The notes under the pieces are model-generated. The model saw only the letters and a program-made list of their open reading frames with translations, was not told the origin of the DNA and did not search any database. A DNA stretch of 64,000 nt from Streptomyces sp. WMMC940 (GTDB lineage Bacteria > Actinomycetota > Actinomycetes > Streptomycetales > Streptomycetaceae). This document shows positions 18,496-26,669 of the stretch, piece after piece. Each line of letters begins with the position of its first letter. The stretch's first letter is position 1. A program made the translations under genes and the position numbers. The stretch spans positions 1,302,001 through 1,366,000 of the forward strand of contig NZ_JAPZBC010000001.1 of the NCBI RefSeq assembly GCF_027460265.1. The letters are read 5' to 3'.

Positions 18496-19785
18496 ATGCA
18501 CACCAGTTCCGTCCGTGGCTCGGTCCGCCCTCGCGTCACCACCGTCGGTCCGCTGCCCCAAGCCGCCGCCGAGCCCTCGCCGCTCCAGCTGTTCGACCAC
18601 GCCTGCCGGCGCCTTCTCGGGCGGGGCGCCTCCTTCACCGACTCCGTGGTGCACCAGATCCGCACCGAGGTGCCGTACTACGCCGACCCGGTACTCTCGC
18701 CGCCCGACCTCAAGCAGTCCGCGGACACCGGCATCCGCTTCGCGCTGGAGGCCGCCCTCGACCCGGGCCGCATCGTGGACATCGAGCGCTACACCCGTGA
18801 GCTCGGCATACGCCGTGCCGAGGAGGGCCGCCCCCTCGACGAGGTGATGCACGCCTTCCGGGTGGCCGGCTCGGAGGTCTGGAGCGGGATCATCAGCGTC
18901 GTGGAGCGGGACGGGCTCGGCGACCAGCGTCATCTCGTGCACGTGGCGGAGCTGGTGTGGAAGATGAACGACCGCGACGCCGTCCTGGTCGCCGACGCCT
19001 ACCGGCAGGTCGCCAAGGGCGTGGCCAGCCGGCACAACGAGCGGATGCGCCTGATCCTCGCCGCCGTCCTGGAGAGCCGTAACGACCCGGCGTTCATCCG
19101 GGACGCCGCGTCGATCCTCGATCTGCCGCCCGACGGACGCTTCGCGGTGGCGGAGCTGCGGGCCACGCCGCCCTTCGGTCGAGCACCCGACGCCGTTCCG
19201 GAGATCCCCGGCATGCGCGTCCTGCGCCACGTCGGCGCACAGCGCGATGTGCTCGTCGCCCACCTCGGCGACCGCCCACTCGACGCGCTCGCCTCCGCCC
19301 TCGACGCCGGACCAGGCATGCGCATCGGCATCAGCCCCGTCGTCCACGGCCTGAAGAACCTGCCCCGGGCGCGGGACTTGGCCGGACTCGCCCTGCGCAC
19401 CTGCCGCGCGGACGGGGAGGTCGCCCAGCTCGACGCCCGTCTACCCGACGGTCTGCTGGTCTCACGGCCCGACCTGTCCGCCGAGCTGGCCCGAGTGCTC
19501 CGGCCGCTGTACGACCTGGAGCCCGCCGACCGCGAAACGCTGATCGACACGCTCGGAGTGTGGATCGAGAAGGGCGGCTCCGCGGTCCAGGCGGCCCGGC
19601 ACATGCTGTGCCACCGCAACACGGTGCTGAACCGGCTGCGCCGCTTCGAGCAGATCACGGGTCTCGAACTGTCCCGCCCCCGCCACCTCGTACGGCTCAC
19701 GCTCGCCTTCGACACGCTCCAACTGCTCGGGCCTGCTGCCGTCCTCGGCTGCGGGGACGCCTGGGACTCCGACCCGGAGAGCTGA
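18496..19785 (+). CDS. PucR/CdaR-type transcriptional regulator
   Basis: A 429-residue cytoplasmic regulator. ATG 18496 is chosen for GGAGGGTCC upstream. The N-terminal half is a sensory domain of the RsbR/PucR-associated kind (ASFTDSVVHQIRTEVPYY, GIRFALEAALDPGRI, RRAEEGRPLDEVMHAFR). A GGDEF-like middle domain (RIGISPVVHGLKNLPRARDLAGLAL) follows. The C-terminus has the PucR helix-turn-helix: LIDTLGVWIEKGGSAVQAARHMLCHRNTVLNRLRRFEQITG. It is divergent from livF with ~350 bp between and is the probable regulator of the liv operon. Confidence 0.85.
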   Translation: MHTSSVRGSVRPRVTTVGPLPQAAAEPSPLQLFDHACRRLLGRGASFTDSVVHQIRTEVPYYADPVLSPPDLKQSADTGIRFALEAALDPGRIVDIERYTRELGIRRAEEGRPLDEVMHAFRVAGSEVWSGIISVVERDGLGDQRHLVHVAELVWKMNDRDAVLVADAYRQVAKGVASRHNERMRLILAAVLESRNDPAFIRDAASILDLPPDGRFAVAELRATPPFGRAPDAVPEIPGMRVLRHVGAQRDVLVAHLGDRPLDALASALDAGPGMRIGISPVVHGLKNLPRARDLAGLALRTCRADGEVAQLDARLPDGLLVSRPDLSAELARVLRPLYDLEPADRETLIDTLGVWIEKGGSAVQAARHMLCHRNTVLNRLRRFEQITGLELSRPRHLVRLTLAFDTLQLLGPAAVLGCGDAWDSDPES

Positions 19786-19804
19786 AGCCGCGGTACGCCC
19801 GTCC

Positions 19805-19971
19805 GGCACGGGTACGGCCGCACGGCGGTGGGCAACTCCCGACACGCGTACGGCTCCACGGCGGTGGGCAACTCCCGGCACGCGTACGGCCGCACGGCGG
19901 TGGGCAACTCCCGACACGCGTACGGCCGCACGGCGGTGGGCAACTCCCGGCACGCGTACGGCCGCACGGCC
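19805..19971. repeat. 36-bp tandem repeat array, about 4.6 units
   Basis: Units start at 19805, 19841, 19877, 19913 and 19949 (last partial). The unit core includes CGTACGGCCGCACGGCGG followed by TGGGCAACTCCC. Units alternate between GGCACG and GACACG at their start, which suggests duplication of a 72-bp dimer. The array lies just after the PucR gene stop with no gene spanning it. Confidence 0.9.
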
Positions 19972-20207
19972 GGTACGCCCCTCCCCGCACGCGTATCACC
20001 ATGGCCGGATTCCTTACCGCGGATGGCCGAATGGGCATCAGCACAGTCGCGCCCCTACGGCGTTGGGAGCGGACAGCGGGGTGTCCGAGGCGCATGGACT
20101 GACCGGTCGGTACGTGCTCTGGTGAGCCCTCGTCAAGGGGCGGTGCCTCGCCAGGCATCGCCCGAGCGAAGCGATGCGCGCGCATCCCTGCCCGCCAGGA
20201 GAGCTCC

Positions 20208-20489
20208 ATGGCCCATCAGCACGCCCATCCGCACACCCCCCGCTTCCATCAAAGACCCCGGCCCCACCGGGTGAGCAGATCCTTCGCGCTCGTCAACGGA
20301 GTGACCTTCACGGTCCATCTCCTGCTTGCCTGCGCCGCAGAGGACCTGCTGGCCACCCCTGTCGCCGGACAGATCAACCTCGGCGTCGTCGCCCTTCTCG
20401 CGCAGGGCTCGCTCCTGTTGTGGACGGCGGCGCGTTACGACCGCGCCACCCACGAGGAGGCCGCGTACGAGTCGGCGGAGGAGCACTGA
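20208..20489 (+). CDS. Small two-helix membrane protein, partner of the sodium:solute symporter
   Basis: A 93-residue protein with a His/Pro/Arg-rich N-terminus and two hydrophobic helices (about residues 27-47 and 53-72), ending in an acidic tail (ATHEEAAYESAEEH). Size and position match the DUF485-type subunits found before SSS-family transporters. GGAGAGCTCC precedes the ATG. Its TGA shares one base with the symporter ATG (TGATG at 20487-20491), so the two are coupled. Confidence 0.7.
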   Translation: MAHQHAHPHTPRFHQRPRPHRVSRSFALVNGVTFTVHLLLACAAEDLLATPVAGQINLGVVALLAQGSLLLWTAARYDRATHEEAAYESAEEH

Positions 20490-22108
20490 TGCTTCCTCAG
20501 ATCCTGCTCGCCGCAGGGGGTCCCGGCACCCTCGACCTGGACACGGACACCCGCTCCTGGGTTCTCGTCGGCTTCCTCACCTTCATCGTCCCGATCCTGC
20601 TCATCTGCGTGCTCAACGGACCCGAGCGGGACCGGGTCGACGACTTCTACACGGCGGGCCGCGGGCTGGGACCCGTCCAGGGCGCCCTCGTCCTCACCGG
20701 CGTCTACCTCTCCGCCGCGACCGTGCTCGGCACGACGGGAACCGTCGCGGTCTTCGGCTTCGACGGACTGTTCATCGCCCTGTGCACCGTGCTGTCGCTC
20801 GGCGTCCTGCTCCTGCTGTCCGGCCCGCTGCGGGAACGCGGCAGCTACACCCTCGGCGACACGTTCGCCCTGCGGGCCCCGGGGCCCTCGGTCAGGATCG
20901 CGGTCGCCGTCGTCACGCTGAGCGCGTGCGTCCCGTATCTGATCGTCCAGCTCTCCGGTGCGGGCAGGACCACCGCCATGCTGCTCGGCCTGTCCGGTCC
21001 CGGCGCCGAGCAGACCGCCATCGTCATGATCGGCACCCTCGTCGTCTGCGCCACGGCCTTCGGCGGGATGCGCGGCATGATCGCGATCCAGGTGATCAAG
21101 ACGGTGATCCTGCTCGCCATGGCCGTGGCCGTGGCGGCGGTGCTGCTCCACCGCTTCCACTGGAGCCCCGACTCCCTCATCGAGGCCGCCGGGCGGGGCA
21201 GCGGCCGTCCCGAGGGCTATATGCGTCCGGGCCTGCGGTTCGCTGCCAGCAGCCCGGTCGAGGGGACCCTCGACTTCATCGGTCTGATGATCACCGTCGT
21301 ACTGGGCGTCGCCTGCATGCCCCATGTCGCCACCCAGCTCAACACCGCGCCCGACACCGCCACGGCACGCCGTACGGTCCGCCACACCATCGCCATCGTC
21401 GGTGCCATCTGCCTGCTCACCACCGTGCTGGGTTTCGGGGCCGCGGCGCTGATCGGCGCCCCGAAGATCCTCGCCGCCGACCCCGGGGCCACCAGCAGCC
21501 TGCTGATGCTCACCGGCGATCTGGCGGTCGGCTCGTCGGCGCAGACGGGCGAGGCATGGCTCGTCGTGCTGGTCTCCTGCGCGGTGTTCCTCACCACGCT
21601 GGCGGTCGTCGCGAGCGTGACGCTGGCGGCCGCAGGCTCGGTCGCCCACGACCTCGTCACCAACGTCTTCCGCCGCGGGCGCACGACCGAGGGCCGGGAA
21701 GTGGCCGCGGCCCGTATCGCGTCCGCCTTGGTCGGAGTGCTGAGCATCTGCCTCGCGGTGTGGGTGCAGGGCTGGAACATGGGATTCCTGTCCACGATCT
21801 CCCTGGCGGTGGCGAGCTCCTGCCTGCTCCCGGCGCTGGTGTACTCGCTGTTCTGGCGCGGCTTCACGCACAGGGGGCTGCTGTGGACGCTGTACGGAGG
21901 TCTCGGCTGCGCGCTCGGACTCCAGGTCGTGAGCCCCGTCTTCTCCGGCAGCCCGATGGCACTGTTCCCCGAATGGGACATCTCCTGGTTCCCGCTGCAG
22001 ACGGTCGCCCTGGTGTCGCTGCCCGTCGCGTTCCTGCTCGGCTGGCTGGGGAGCGTCACGGGACAGCGGCGTGCGACCGCGTTGCCGGAGCAGCCCGTCA
22101 GGGCGTGA
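20489..22108 (+). CDS. Sodium:solute symporter (SSS family)
   Basis: A 539-residue membrane protein with about thirteen spans. The N-terminal sequence DDFYTAGRGLGPVQGALVLTGVYLSAATVLGTTG matches the first core helices of acetate/proline-type SSS carriers, where the unwound TM1 binds sodium. Further family segments: GSYTLGDTFALRAPGPSVR, GGMRGMIAIQVIKTVILL and SVTLAAAGSVAHDLVTNVFRRG. Likely substrate is a small carboxylate such as acetate or pyruvate (ActP-like), based on the small upstream partner; not proven. The unit ends at a strong hairpin. Confidence 0.85.
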   Translation: MLPQILLAAGGPGTLDLDTDTRSWVLVGFLTFIVPILLICVLNGPERDRVDDFYTAGRGLGPVQGALVLTGVYLSAATVLGTTGTVAVFGFDGLFIALCTVLSLGVLLLLSGPLRERGSYTLGDTFALRAPGPSVRIAVAVVTLSACVPYLIVQLSGAGRTTAMLLGLSGPGAEQTAIVMIGTLVVCATAFGGMRGMIAIQVIKTVILLAMAVAVAAVLLHRFHWSPDSLIEAAGRGSGRPEGYMRPGLRFAASSPVEGTLDFIGLMITVVLGVACMPHVATQLNTAPDTATARRTVRHTIAIVGAICLLTTVLGFGAAALIGAPKILAADPGATSSLLMLTGDLAVGSSAQTGEAWLVVLVSCAVFLTTLAVVASVTLAAAGSVAHDLVTNVFRRGRTTEGREVAAARIASALVGVLSICLAVWVQGWNMGFLSTISLAVASSCLLPALVYSLFWRGFTHRGLLWTLYGGLGCALGLQVVSPVFSGSPMALFPEWDISWFPLQTVALVSLPVAFLLGWLGSVTGQRRATALPEQPVRA

Positions 22109-22117
22109 CGCACGAAT

Positions 22118-22161
22118 GCGGCGGCCGGTGGAGCGCCCTCACACGCTCCACCGGCCGCCGC
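22118..22161. terminator. Strong hairpin terminator after the symporter gene
   Basis: A perfect 18-bp stem (22118-22135 with 22144-22161, arm GCGGCGGCCGGTGGAGCG) and an 8-nt loop, 10 bases after the symporter stop. It also ends the facing decayed dehydrogenase gene. Confidence 0.85.
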
Positions 22162-22173
22162 CCCGTGCGGCGT

Positions 22174-22433
22174 TCAGCCCGCGGCGACGTCGTCGATACG
22201 TCGACGCAGGCGCCGCATCCCGCGCAGCACCGGTCGGTGTCGCTCGCGCGGAAGGCGCGATGGTCCCGTACCTCACCGTGGGGAAGGATCCGGAACCGCC
22301 CGCCCTCCAGTCCTTTCATCACCTCGTCGGCCACGACCTCGGGGTCGAGCACCGGGCCGCCGGGCGACCCCGATGGCCCGAACCCGGCGCCGGTGACCAC
22401 GACACCCGCGCCCTTGAGCTCCATGGGTGCCAT
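22174..22433 (-). pseudogene. Short-chain dehydrogenase gene with a large internal deletion
   Basis: The start MELKGAGVVVTGAGFG is the nucleotide-binding beginning of an SDR protein. It is joined directly to the C-terminal region of the same family (LDPEVVADEVMKGLEGGRFRILPH). About 180 residues that would contain the catalytic Ser-Tyr-Lys are gone. A one-base loss near TDR then shifts the frame; the old ending VLRGMRRLRRRIDDVAAG with its stop at 22174 is readable in the next frame. Non-functional. Confidence 0.75.
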
Positions 22434-22438
22434 CCGTC

Positions 22439-22520
22439 TCACTCGCCTGCGACGGCGAGCACGAGCTTGCCGTGGTTCTCGCCGCGGAAGAGCTCGAGCA
22501 GCGTGGAGCGGCCCCCCGTG
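22439..22520 (-). pseudogene. 3' remnant of a quinone-reductase-like (MDR) oxidoreductase gene
   Basis: The last ~27 codons read GRSTLLELFRGENHGKLVLA to a TGA at 22439, typical of the C-terminus of NADPH-dependent medium-chain oxidoreductases. The rest of the gene is cut off exactly where the inverted-repeat element begins (22521). It formed an operon with the SDR remnant next to it. Confidence 0.65.
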
Positions 22521-22624
22521 AGCCTCCGCCAACGTGAAGCCGCAGGTCAAAGGGCTGGTCTGACGGTTGTTCTGGGTGCTCATGCTGGTCAGGGGCGGCA
22601 GTCTGTGCAGTAGATCATCCGTCA
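22521..22624. repeat. Left terminal inverted repeat of the element
   Basis: 104 bp, reverse complement of 25510-25613 with about 19 mismatches. The outer 40 bases have only 3 differences, and the inner 13 (GATCATCCGTCA core) have one at most. CCGTG lies directly outside. Confidence 0.8.
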
Positions 22625-22651
22625 TCCCGATCCCCAGTGCGACGGATGATC
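22613..22651. repeat. Internal 11-bp inverted repeat at the left end of the element
   Basis: GATCATCCGTC (22613-22623) and its exact complement GACGGATGATC (22641-22651) are separated by 17 bases. The right end has a single copy of the arm at 25511-25521 with one differing base at its edge. It may be a transposase-binding site. Confidence 0.5.
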
Positions 22652-23004
22652 GGGGGTTGCAGAGCGGGGGCTGCCAAGGGACAGAACCTCTTGGTACATC
22701 AGCCGCGTTGGTATCTGGCTGCCATCGTGTGGAATACCTTCCTCGGTTCCCAGCGCCTCTCGTCGAGCATCCTGACGACGCCGTAGGAGCCAAGGTATTG
22801 CTTCCCGGGCGCTGTATCCGGCGAAGGTGAACCAGAGCGCGGTGTCCTCGAAAGCTCGAGTGCCGGGCCGATGGGCCGGTCACGTCGACCGACACTCCCA
22901 CCTTCCACCCGATTATCGTATTTGCGACTTTTTCTGTGTTTTGATGCACCCGCTGGCGCTCGGGCGCTGCGGTGACGGCCCATCACAGAAGGAGAGCGTG
23001 TCGG

Positions 23005-24837
23005 ATGTTCGGATCCCGGGGTAGAGATGACGCTGATCGCGCACGGCCGGCGACACTGAGCCGGCATTGGAAGACGGCCGTGGTGGCGGCCGCAGGCTTC
23101 GCCACCATCGCCGGCACGACGGCCCTGGTCGCCGTCACCGACGACGACAAGGCGGGAGCGAAGACCGCCTCCGCGGCGGCCGACCAGGCCAAGGGCACGA
23201 CCCAGCCCGCACCCGCCAAGGACGCCACGACCCGCGGCGGAAGCGCCGAGGACACCGAGGACGACAAGGACGCCGACTACTGGGCCGAACACGCCGGAAA
23301 CCCCGGCTGGAACGACAGCGACAACACCGAAGACCACGCAGGCAGCAGGGACGTGAGAACGGGCCCGGACACCACTGACTCCGGCAACCACGACGACAGC
23401 GACGCGGACGAAGACCACGACGAGAGCAGCGCCGACCAGAGCCACTCCGGCGAGCCCGAGGGGAAGCCCGGCCCGGCGGCCGCGGACACGCAGAAGCGCG
23501 CCGGCAACCCGAACGGCCCCGAGGGACAGAACGGCCCCGAGGGACACAGCAGCCACGACCGCGGCCATGACGGGCAAGGCGACCACGGCGAACAGACCGA
23601 CCACGACAACGACAGCGACCGCGGTCGTGACGGGCAGAGCGGCCGCCACGAAGAATCCGGCCGCCAGGGGCAGGACGGTCACCGGGACTCCCGCGAGGCC
23701 GGGGACAAGGCGAGGTCCGTCGGCTGCGACCCCAACGACCTGATCTCGGCGATCATCGACGCCAACAGCGACGGCGGAGGAACCCTCTCGCTCGCCGAGA
23801 AGTGCACCTACACCCTCACCGCCAACCAGGACGGCAACGGCCTTCCCGAGATCATCCAGCCCATCACCATCCACGGCAACGGCGCCACCATCGCCCGCGC
23901 CGCGGGCGCCGACCAGTTCCGCATCTTCGAAGTCGGCACCGGCGGCGACCTCACACTCCGCCACCTCACCCTCACCCGCGGCAAAGCCGCCGCCGACGAG
24001 GACGGCGGCGCCATCAACGTCAACGCCGCCGGCCGCCTCACCCTCGACCACACCACCCTCCACAACAACACCGTCGACGACACGAGCACCGACAACGCCG
24101 GCGCCATCTACAACCAGGGCATCACCACCATCCGCAACAGCACCCTCAGCAAGAACTCCGGCGAAGACGGCGGCGCGATCCACAACGACAACGGCAAACT
24201 CGACATCGCCAAAACGGAACTCACCCGCAACACCGCCGGCGATGGCGGCGCCATCTACAGCGCCGGCTCCACGACCATCGACAAGAGCCTGTTCAAGAGC
24301 AACACCGCCAGCGGCGCCGGTGGTGCCCTCTACGTCCCTGCGGGTGCGACCGACATCGACAGCAGTGCCTTCCTCTACAACTACGCCGAAAGCGGTGGCG
24401 GCGCCTTCTACAACGACGGCGTCGGGAGCCTGTACGTCCGCAGCAGTACCGTCGCCCGCAATACCAGCGACGACGGTGGCGGCCTCTACGCCGACGGCAA
24501 CTCCCACACGGTGATCTCGGACAGCCGCTTCCGTGGCAACACCGCCTTCGAAGGTGACGGCGGCGGCATCTACCAGGACGGCGATCTCGCCCTTCAGCGT
24601 ACGGTGGTCAGCGGTAACCAGGCTCCCAGCGACGGTGCTACCGGCGGCGGCATCTACGTCGGAGTCGAAGTCCTGAACCTGACCGACGTCGAGGTCACCG
24701 ACAACACCTCCGACACCGCGCCCGGCGGTATCGACAACAACGGAACCGTCACCACCCACGGCAAGATCAAGATCATCGACAACGTGCCGACCAACTGCGA
24801 GGGCAGCGCCAACCCCGTCCCGAACTGCTTCGGCTGA
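23005..24837 (+). CDS. Secreted or cell-surface parallel beta-helix protein
   Basis: A 610-residue protein. A basic N-terminus is followed by a hydrophobic signal/anchor (about residues 20-42, TAVVAAAGFATIAGTTALVA). Residues ~45-240 are a hydrophilic linker very rich in Asp, Gly, His, Glu and Ser. The C-terminal ~360 residues start with GCDPNDLISAIIDANSDGGG and contain about ten irregular coils of the type DGGAI-N-x-G-x-LT-I-x-x-S-x-x-x-N, typical of right-handed beta-helix (polymorphic-outer-membrane/CSLREA-like) proteins. ATG 23005 has GAAGGAGAG upstream. AT-rich DNA at ~22908-22945 may hold its promoter. It is the passenger of the element; function unknown, perhaps adhesion or glycan binding. 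Confidence 0.8.
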   Translation: MFGSRGRDDADRARPATLSRHWKTAVVAAAGFATIAGTTALVAVTDDDKAGAKTASAAADQAKGTTQPAPAKDATTRGGSAEDTEDDKDADYWAEHAGNPGWNDSDNTEDHAGSRDVRTGPDTTDSGNHDDSDADEDHDESSADQSHSGEPEGKPGPAAADTQKRAGNPNGPEGQNGPEGHSSHDRGHDGQGDHGEQTDHDNDSDRGRDGQSGRHEESGRQGQDGHRDSREAGDKARSVGCDPNDLISAIIDANSDGGGTLSLAEKCTYTLTANQDGNGLPEIIQPITIHGNGATIARAAGADQFRIFEVGTGGDLTLRHLTLTRGKAAADEDGGAINVNAAGRLTLDHTTLHNNTVDDTSTDNAGAIYNQGITTIRNSTLSKNSGEDGGAIHNDNGKLDIAKTELTRNTAGDGGAIYSAGSTTIDKSLFKSNTASGAGGALYVPAGATDIDSSAFLYNYAESGGGAFYNDGVGSLYVRSSTVARNTSDDGGGLYADGNSHTVISDSRFRGNTAFEGDGGGIYQDGDLALQRTVVSGNQAPSDGATGGGIYVGVEVLNLTDVEVTDNTSDTAPGGIDNNGTVTTHGKIKIIDNVPTNCEGSANPVPNCFG

Positions 24838-24874
24838 CACCCCCACCAAACAAGGAAAACTGCCATACAAAGCA

Positions 24875-25512
24875 ATGAATCACCCCGCACCCGCCCCCGG
24901 CACCCTGCCGGGGGCGGCCACGGGCACCGGCCGGGCGGAGCTGATCGGACTGCTCGCCGCCCAGGCCCCGCGCCTGGACCGCGTCCTGAAGAAGGTCGCC
25001 GGGCAGGGCGGGGAGGTGGTCCTGATCGACGGCACCCTCATCCGCACCCAGCGCCGTACACGCAGCGCCGACCGACGGAACTACTCCGGCAAGCACCGAA
25101 CCCATGGCCTGCACTTCCCCACCCTGACCGACGAGAAGGGACGCCTGATCTGGATATCCGCCGCGCGGCCTGGCCGCACCCACGACAACACCGCCGCCCG
25201 CCACGACCACATCCTGGCCCACCTGCGCGCCGCCGGCCTCGGGGCGCTGGCTGACCTCGGCTTCCGCGGCCTGGACAACGACATCTTCGACCCAGTGATC
25301 GTCACCGGCTACGCTGCCAGCCGCACCCACAAGCTCACCCCAGGCGAGAAGGAAGCCAACCGCGTCCTCCCGTGGGACGCGCGCCGGTCGAGCACGGCTT
25401 CGCCCACCTACAGAACTGGCGGATCCTCACCAAGCTGCGCACCGACCCCGCCCGCGCCACCCAGCTCCTGCGCGCCCTGCTCGTCTTGACGAACCTCGAA
25501 GTCAACCGCTGA
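24875..25512 (+). pseudogene. Broken IS5-like DDE transposase gene
   Basis: The catalytic domain is recognisable: VVLIDGTLIRTQRR (first Asp), NYSGKHRTHGL, IWISAARPGRTHDNTAARH (second Asp region) and LADLGFRGL. The usual ~80-100 residue N-terminal helix-turn-helix domain is absent. After EKEANRVL (about 25375) the frame shifts; the expected ending VEHGFAHLQNWRILTKLRTD up to LVLTNLEVNR continues in another frame to TGA 25510. Loss of the N-terminus and the frameshift make it inactive. Confidence 0.8.
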
Positions 25513-25613
25513 CGGATGATCTTCGCCGTGGACTCCCGCCCACAACCAGCATGAGCGCCCCGAGGAGCGGTCACACCAGCCCTTTGACCTGCGACTTCAA
25601 GTTGGCGGAGGCT
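25510..25613. repeat. Right terminal inverted repeat of the element
   Basis: 104 bp, matching the left end in inverse orientation. It begins on the transposase stop codon and ends 30 bases before the stop of the neighbouring CBS-domain gene. CCGTG follows at 25614. Confidence 0.8.
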
Positions 25614-25643
25614 CCGTGCGGTGCGCGGTCGGAGGTTCGCCGA

Positions 25644-26669
25644 TCAGGCGACCGCGTCGGGAGCGGGGCCCACCAGTTCCTCCAGGACGTCCTCCATGGT
25701 GACGAAGCCGATGACGGTGCCCTTGGTGCCGGTGACGGCGGCGAGATGGGTGCCGGCGCCCCGCATGGCGGTCATGGTGTCGTCGAGAGGGGTGTCGATG
25801 GCGACCTTGATGATGGGGTGCAGGGCCGTGCGCGGGAAGGGCTTCGTGCGGTCGGCGGCGCCGAGCGCGTCCTTGATGTGCAGGTAGCCCAGGATCGCAC
25901 CGCCCTCCGCGACCACCGGCAGCCGGGAGAACCGGTTGGCGACGGAGGCCCTTTCCAGGCCCTGGGGGGTGATTCCGGCGCCGACGGTGAGCATCTTGTT
26001 GAGCGGCACCATCACCTCGCCGACCGGCCGGGTGCCCAGTTCCAGCGCGTCCTGCAGTCGCTCCCCGTCCTCCGGTTCGAGGAGCCCGGCCTCGCTGGAG
26101 TCCTTGACCAGGCGGGCCAGTTCGTCGTCGGTGAAGACCGAGGCGACCTCGTCCTTGGGCTCGACCCTCAGCAGCCGCAGGAGGGCGTTGGCGAAGGTGT
26201 TGATGCCGAAGATCACCGGTCGCAGGGCCCGGGTCAGCGCCACCAACGGGGGGCCGAGGAGCAGCGCGGTCGGCGCCGGGGCGGCGAGGGCGATGTTCTT
26301 CGGGACCATCTCGCCGAAGAGCATGTGCAGATACGTCGCCAGCGTCAGCGCGATGACGAACGCGATCGGGTGGATCAGCGCATCCGGGACGCCGATGGCG
26401 TGGAACGGGGGCTCCAGCAGATGGGCGATGGCCGGTTCGGCGACGGCGCCCAGCACCAGCGACGACACGGTGATGCCGAGCTGGGCCGTGGCCATCATCG
26501 CGGACAGGTGCTCGATCCCCCAGAGGGTGCTCCGGGCACGCAGGTTGCCCTTGACCGCGGCCGGCTCGATCTGGCTGCGGCGCACGGAGATCAGGGCGAA
26601 CTCGGCCCCGACGAAGAAGGCGTTGGTGACGAGGGTGAACGCACCGATCAGCAACTGGAGGGTGGTCAT
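25644..26669 (-). CDS. CNNM/CorC-type membrane protein with CBS pair (second of tandem pair)
   Basis: A 341-residue protein: an N-terminal DUF21 membrane domain with about three to four spans (LLIGAFTLVTNAFFVGAEFALISVRRSQIE; GEMVPKNIAL is the family motif), then two CBS domains (VGEVMVPLNKMLTV..., FPRTALHPIIKVAIDTPLDD...). It lacks the C-terminal CorC/HlyC transporter-associated domain, so it is shorter than its neighbour. Start ATG 26669 overlaps the stop of the upstream paralogue (ATGA). Family members export or regulate Mg2+; in Actinobacteria they are often annotated as hemolysin-like. Confidence 0.88.
   Translation of the reverse strand: MTTLQLLIGAFTLVTNAFFVGAEFALISVRRSQIEPAAVKGNLRARSTLWGIEHLSAMMATAQLGITVSSLVLGAVAEPAIAHLLEPPFHAIGVPDALIHPIAFVIALTLATYLHMLFGEMVPKNIALAAPAPTALLLGPPLVALTRALRPVIFGINTFANALLRLLRVEPKDEVASVFTDDELARLVKDSSEAGLLEPEDGERLQDALELGTRPVGEVMVPLNKMLTVGAGITPQGLERASVANRFSRLPVVAEGGAILGYLHIKDALGAADRTKPFPRTALHPIIKVAIDTPLDDTMTAMRGAGTHLAAVTGTKGTVIGFVTMEDVLEELVGPAPDAVA

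Larger units (their letters stand above)
22521..25613. mobile_element. 3.1-kb transposon-like element with passenger surface-protein gene
   Basis: The ends are 104-bp imperfect inverted repeats (about 82% identical by eye; first 10 bases AGCCTCCGCC identical). CCGTG is repeated directly outside both ends (22516-22520 and 25614-25618), as expected for a 5-bp target duplication. The left end interrupts an oxidoreductase gene. Inside are a secreted beta-helix protein gene and a truncated, frameshifted IS5-like transposase whose TGA coincides with the start of the right repeat. The element therefore appears immobile now unless a transposase acts in trans. Confidence 0.7.

Noticed and set aside
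19805..19971. CRISPR array
   Set aside because: Units abut one another with no unique spacers and no cas genes are nearby.
22699..24870. 723-codon minus-strand frame opposite the beta-helix gene
   Set aside because: Its Val/Gly/Ala pattern mirrors the repeats of the plus-strand protein; no start signal or family match.
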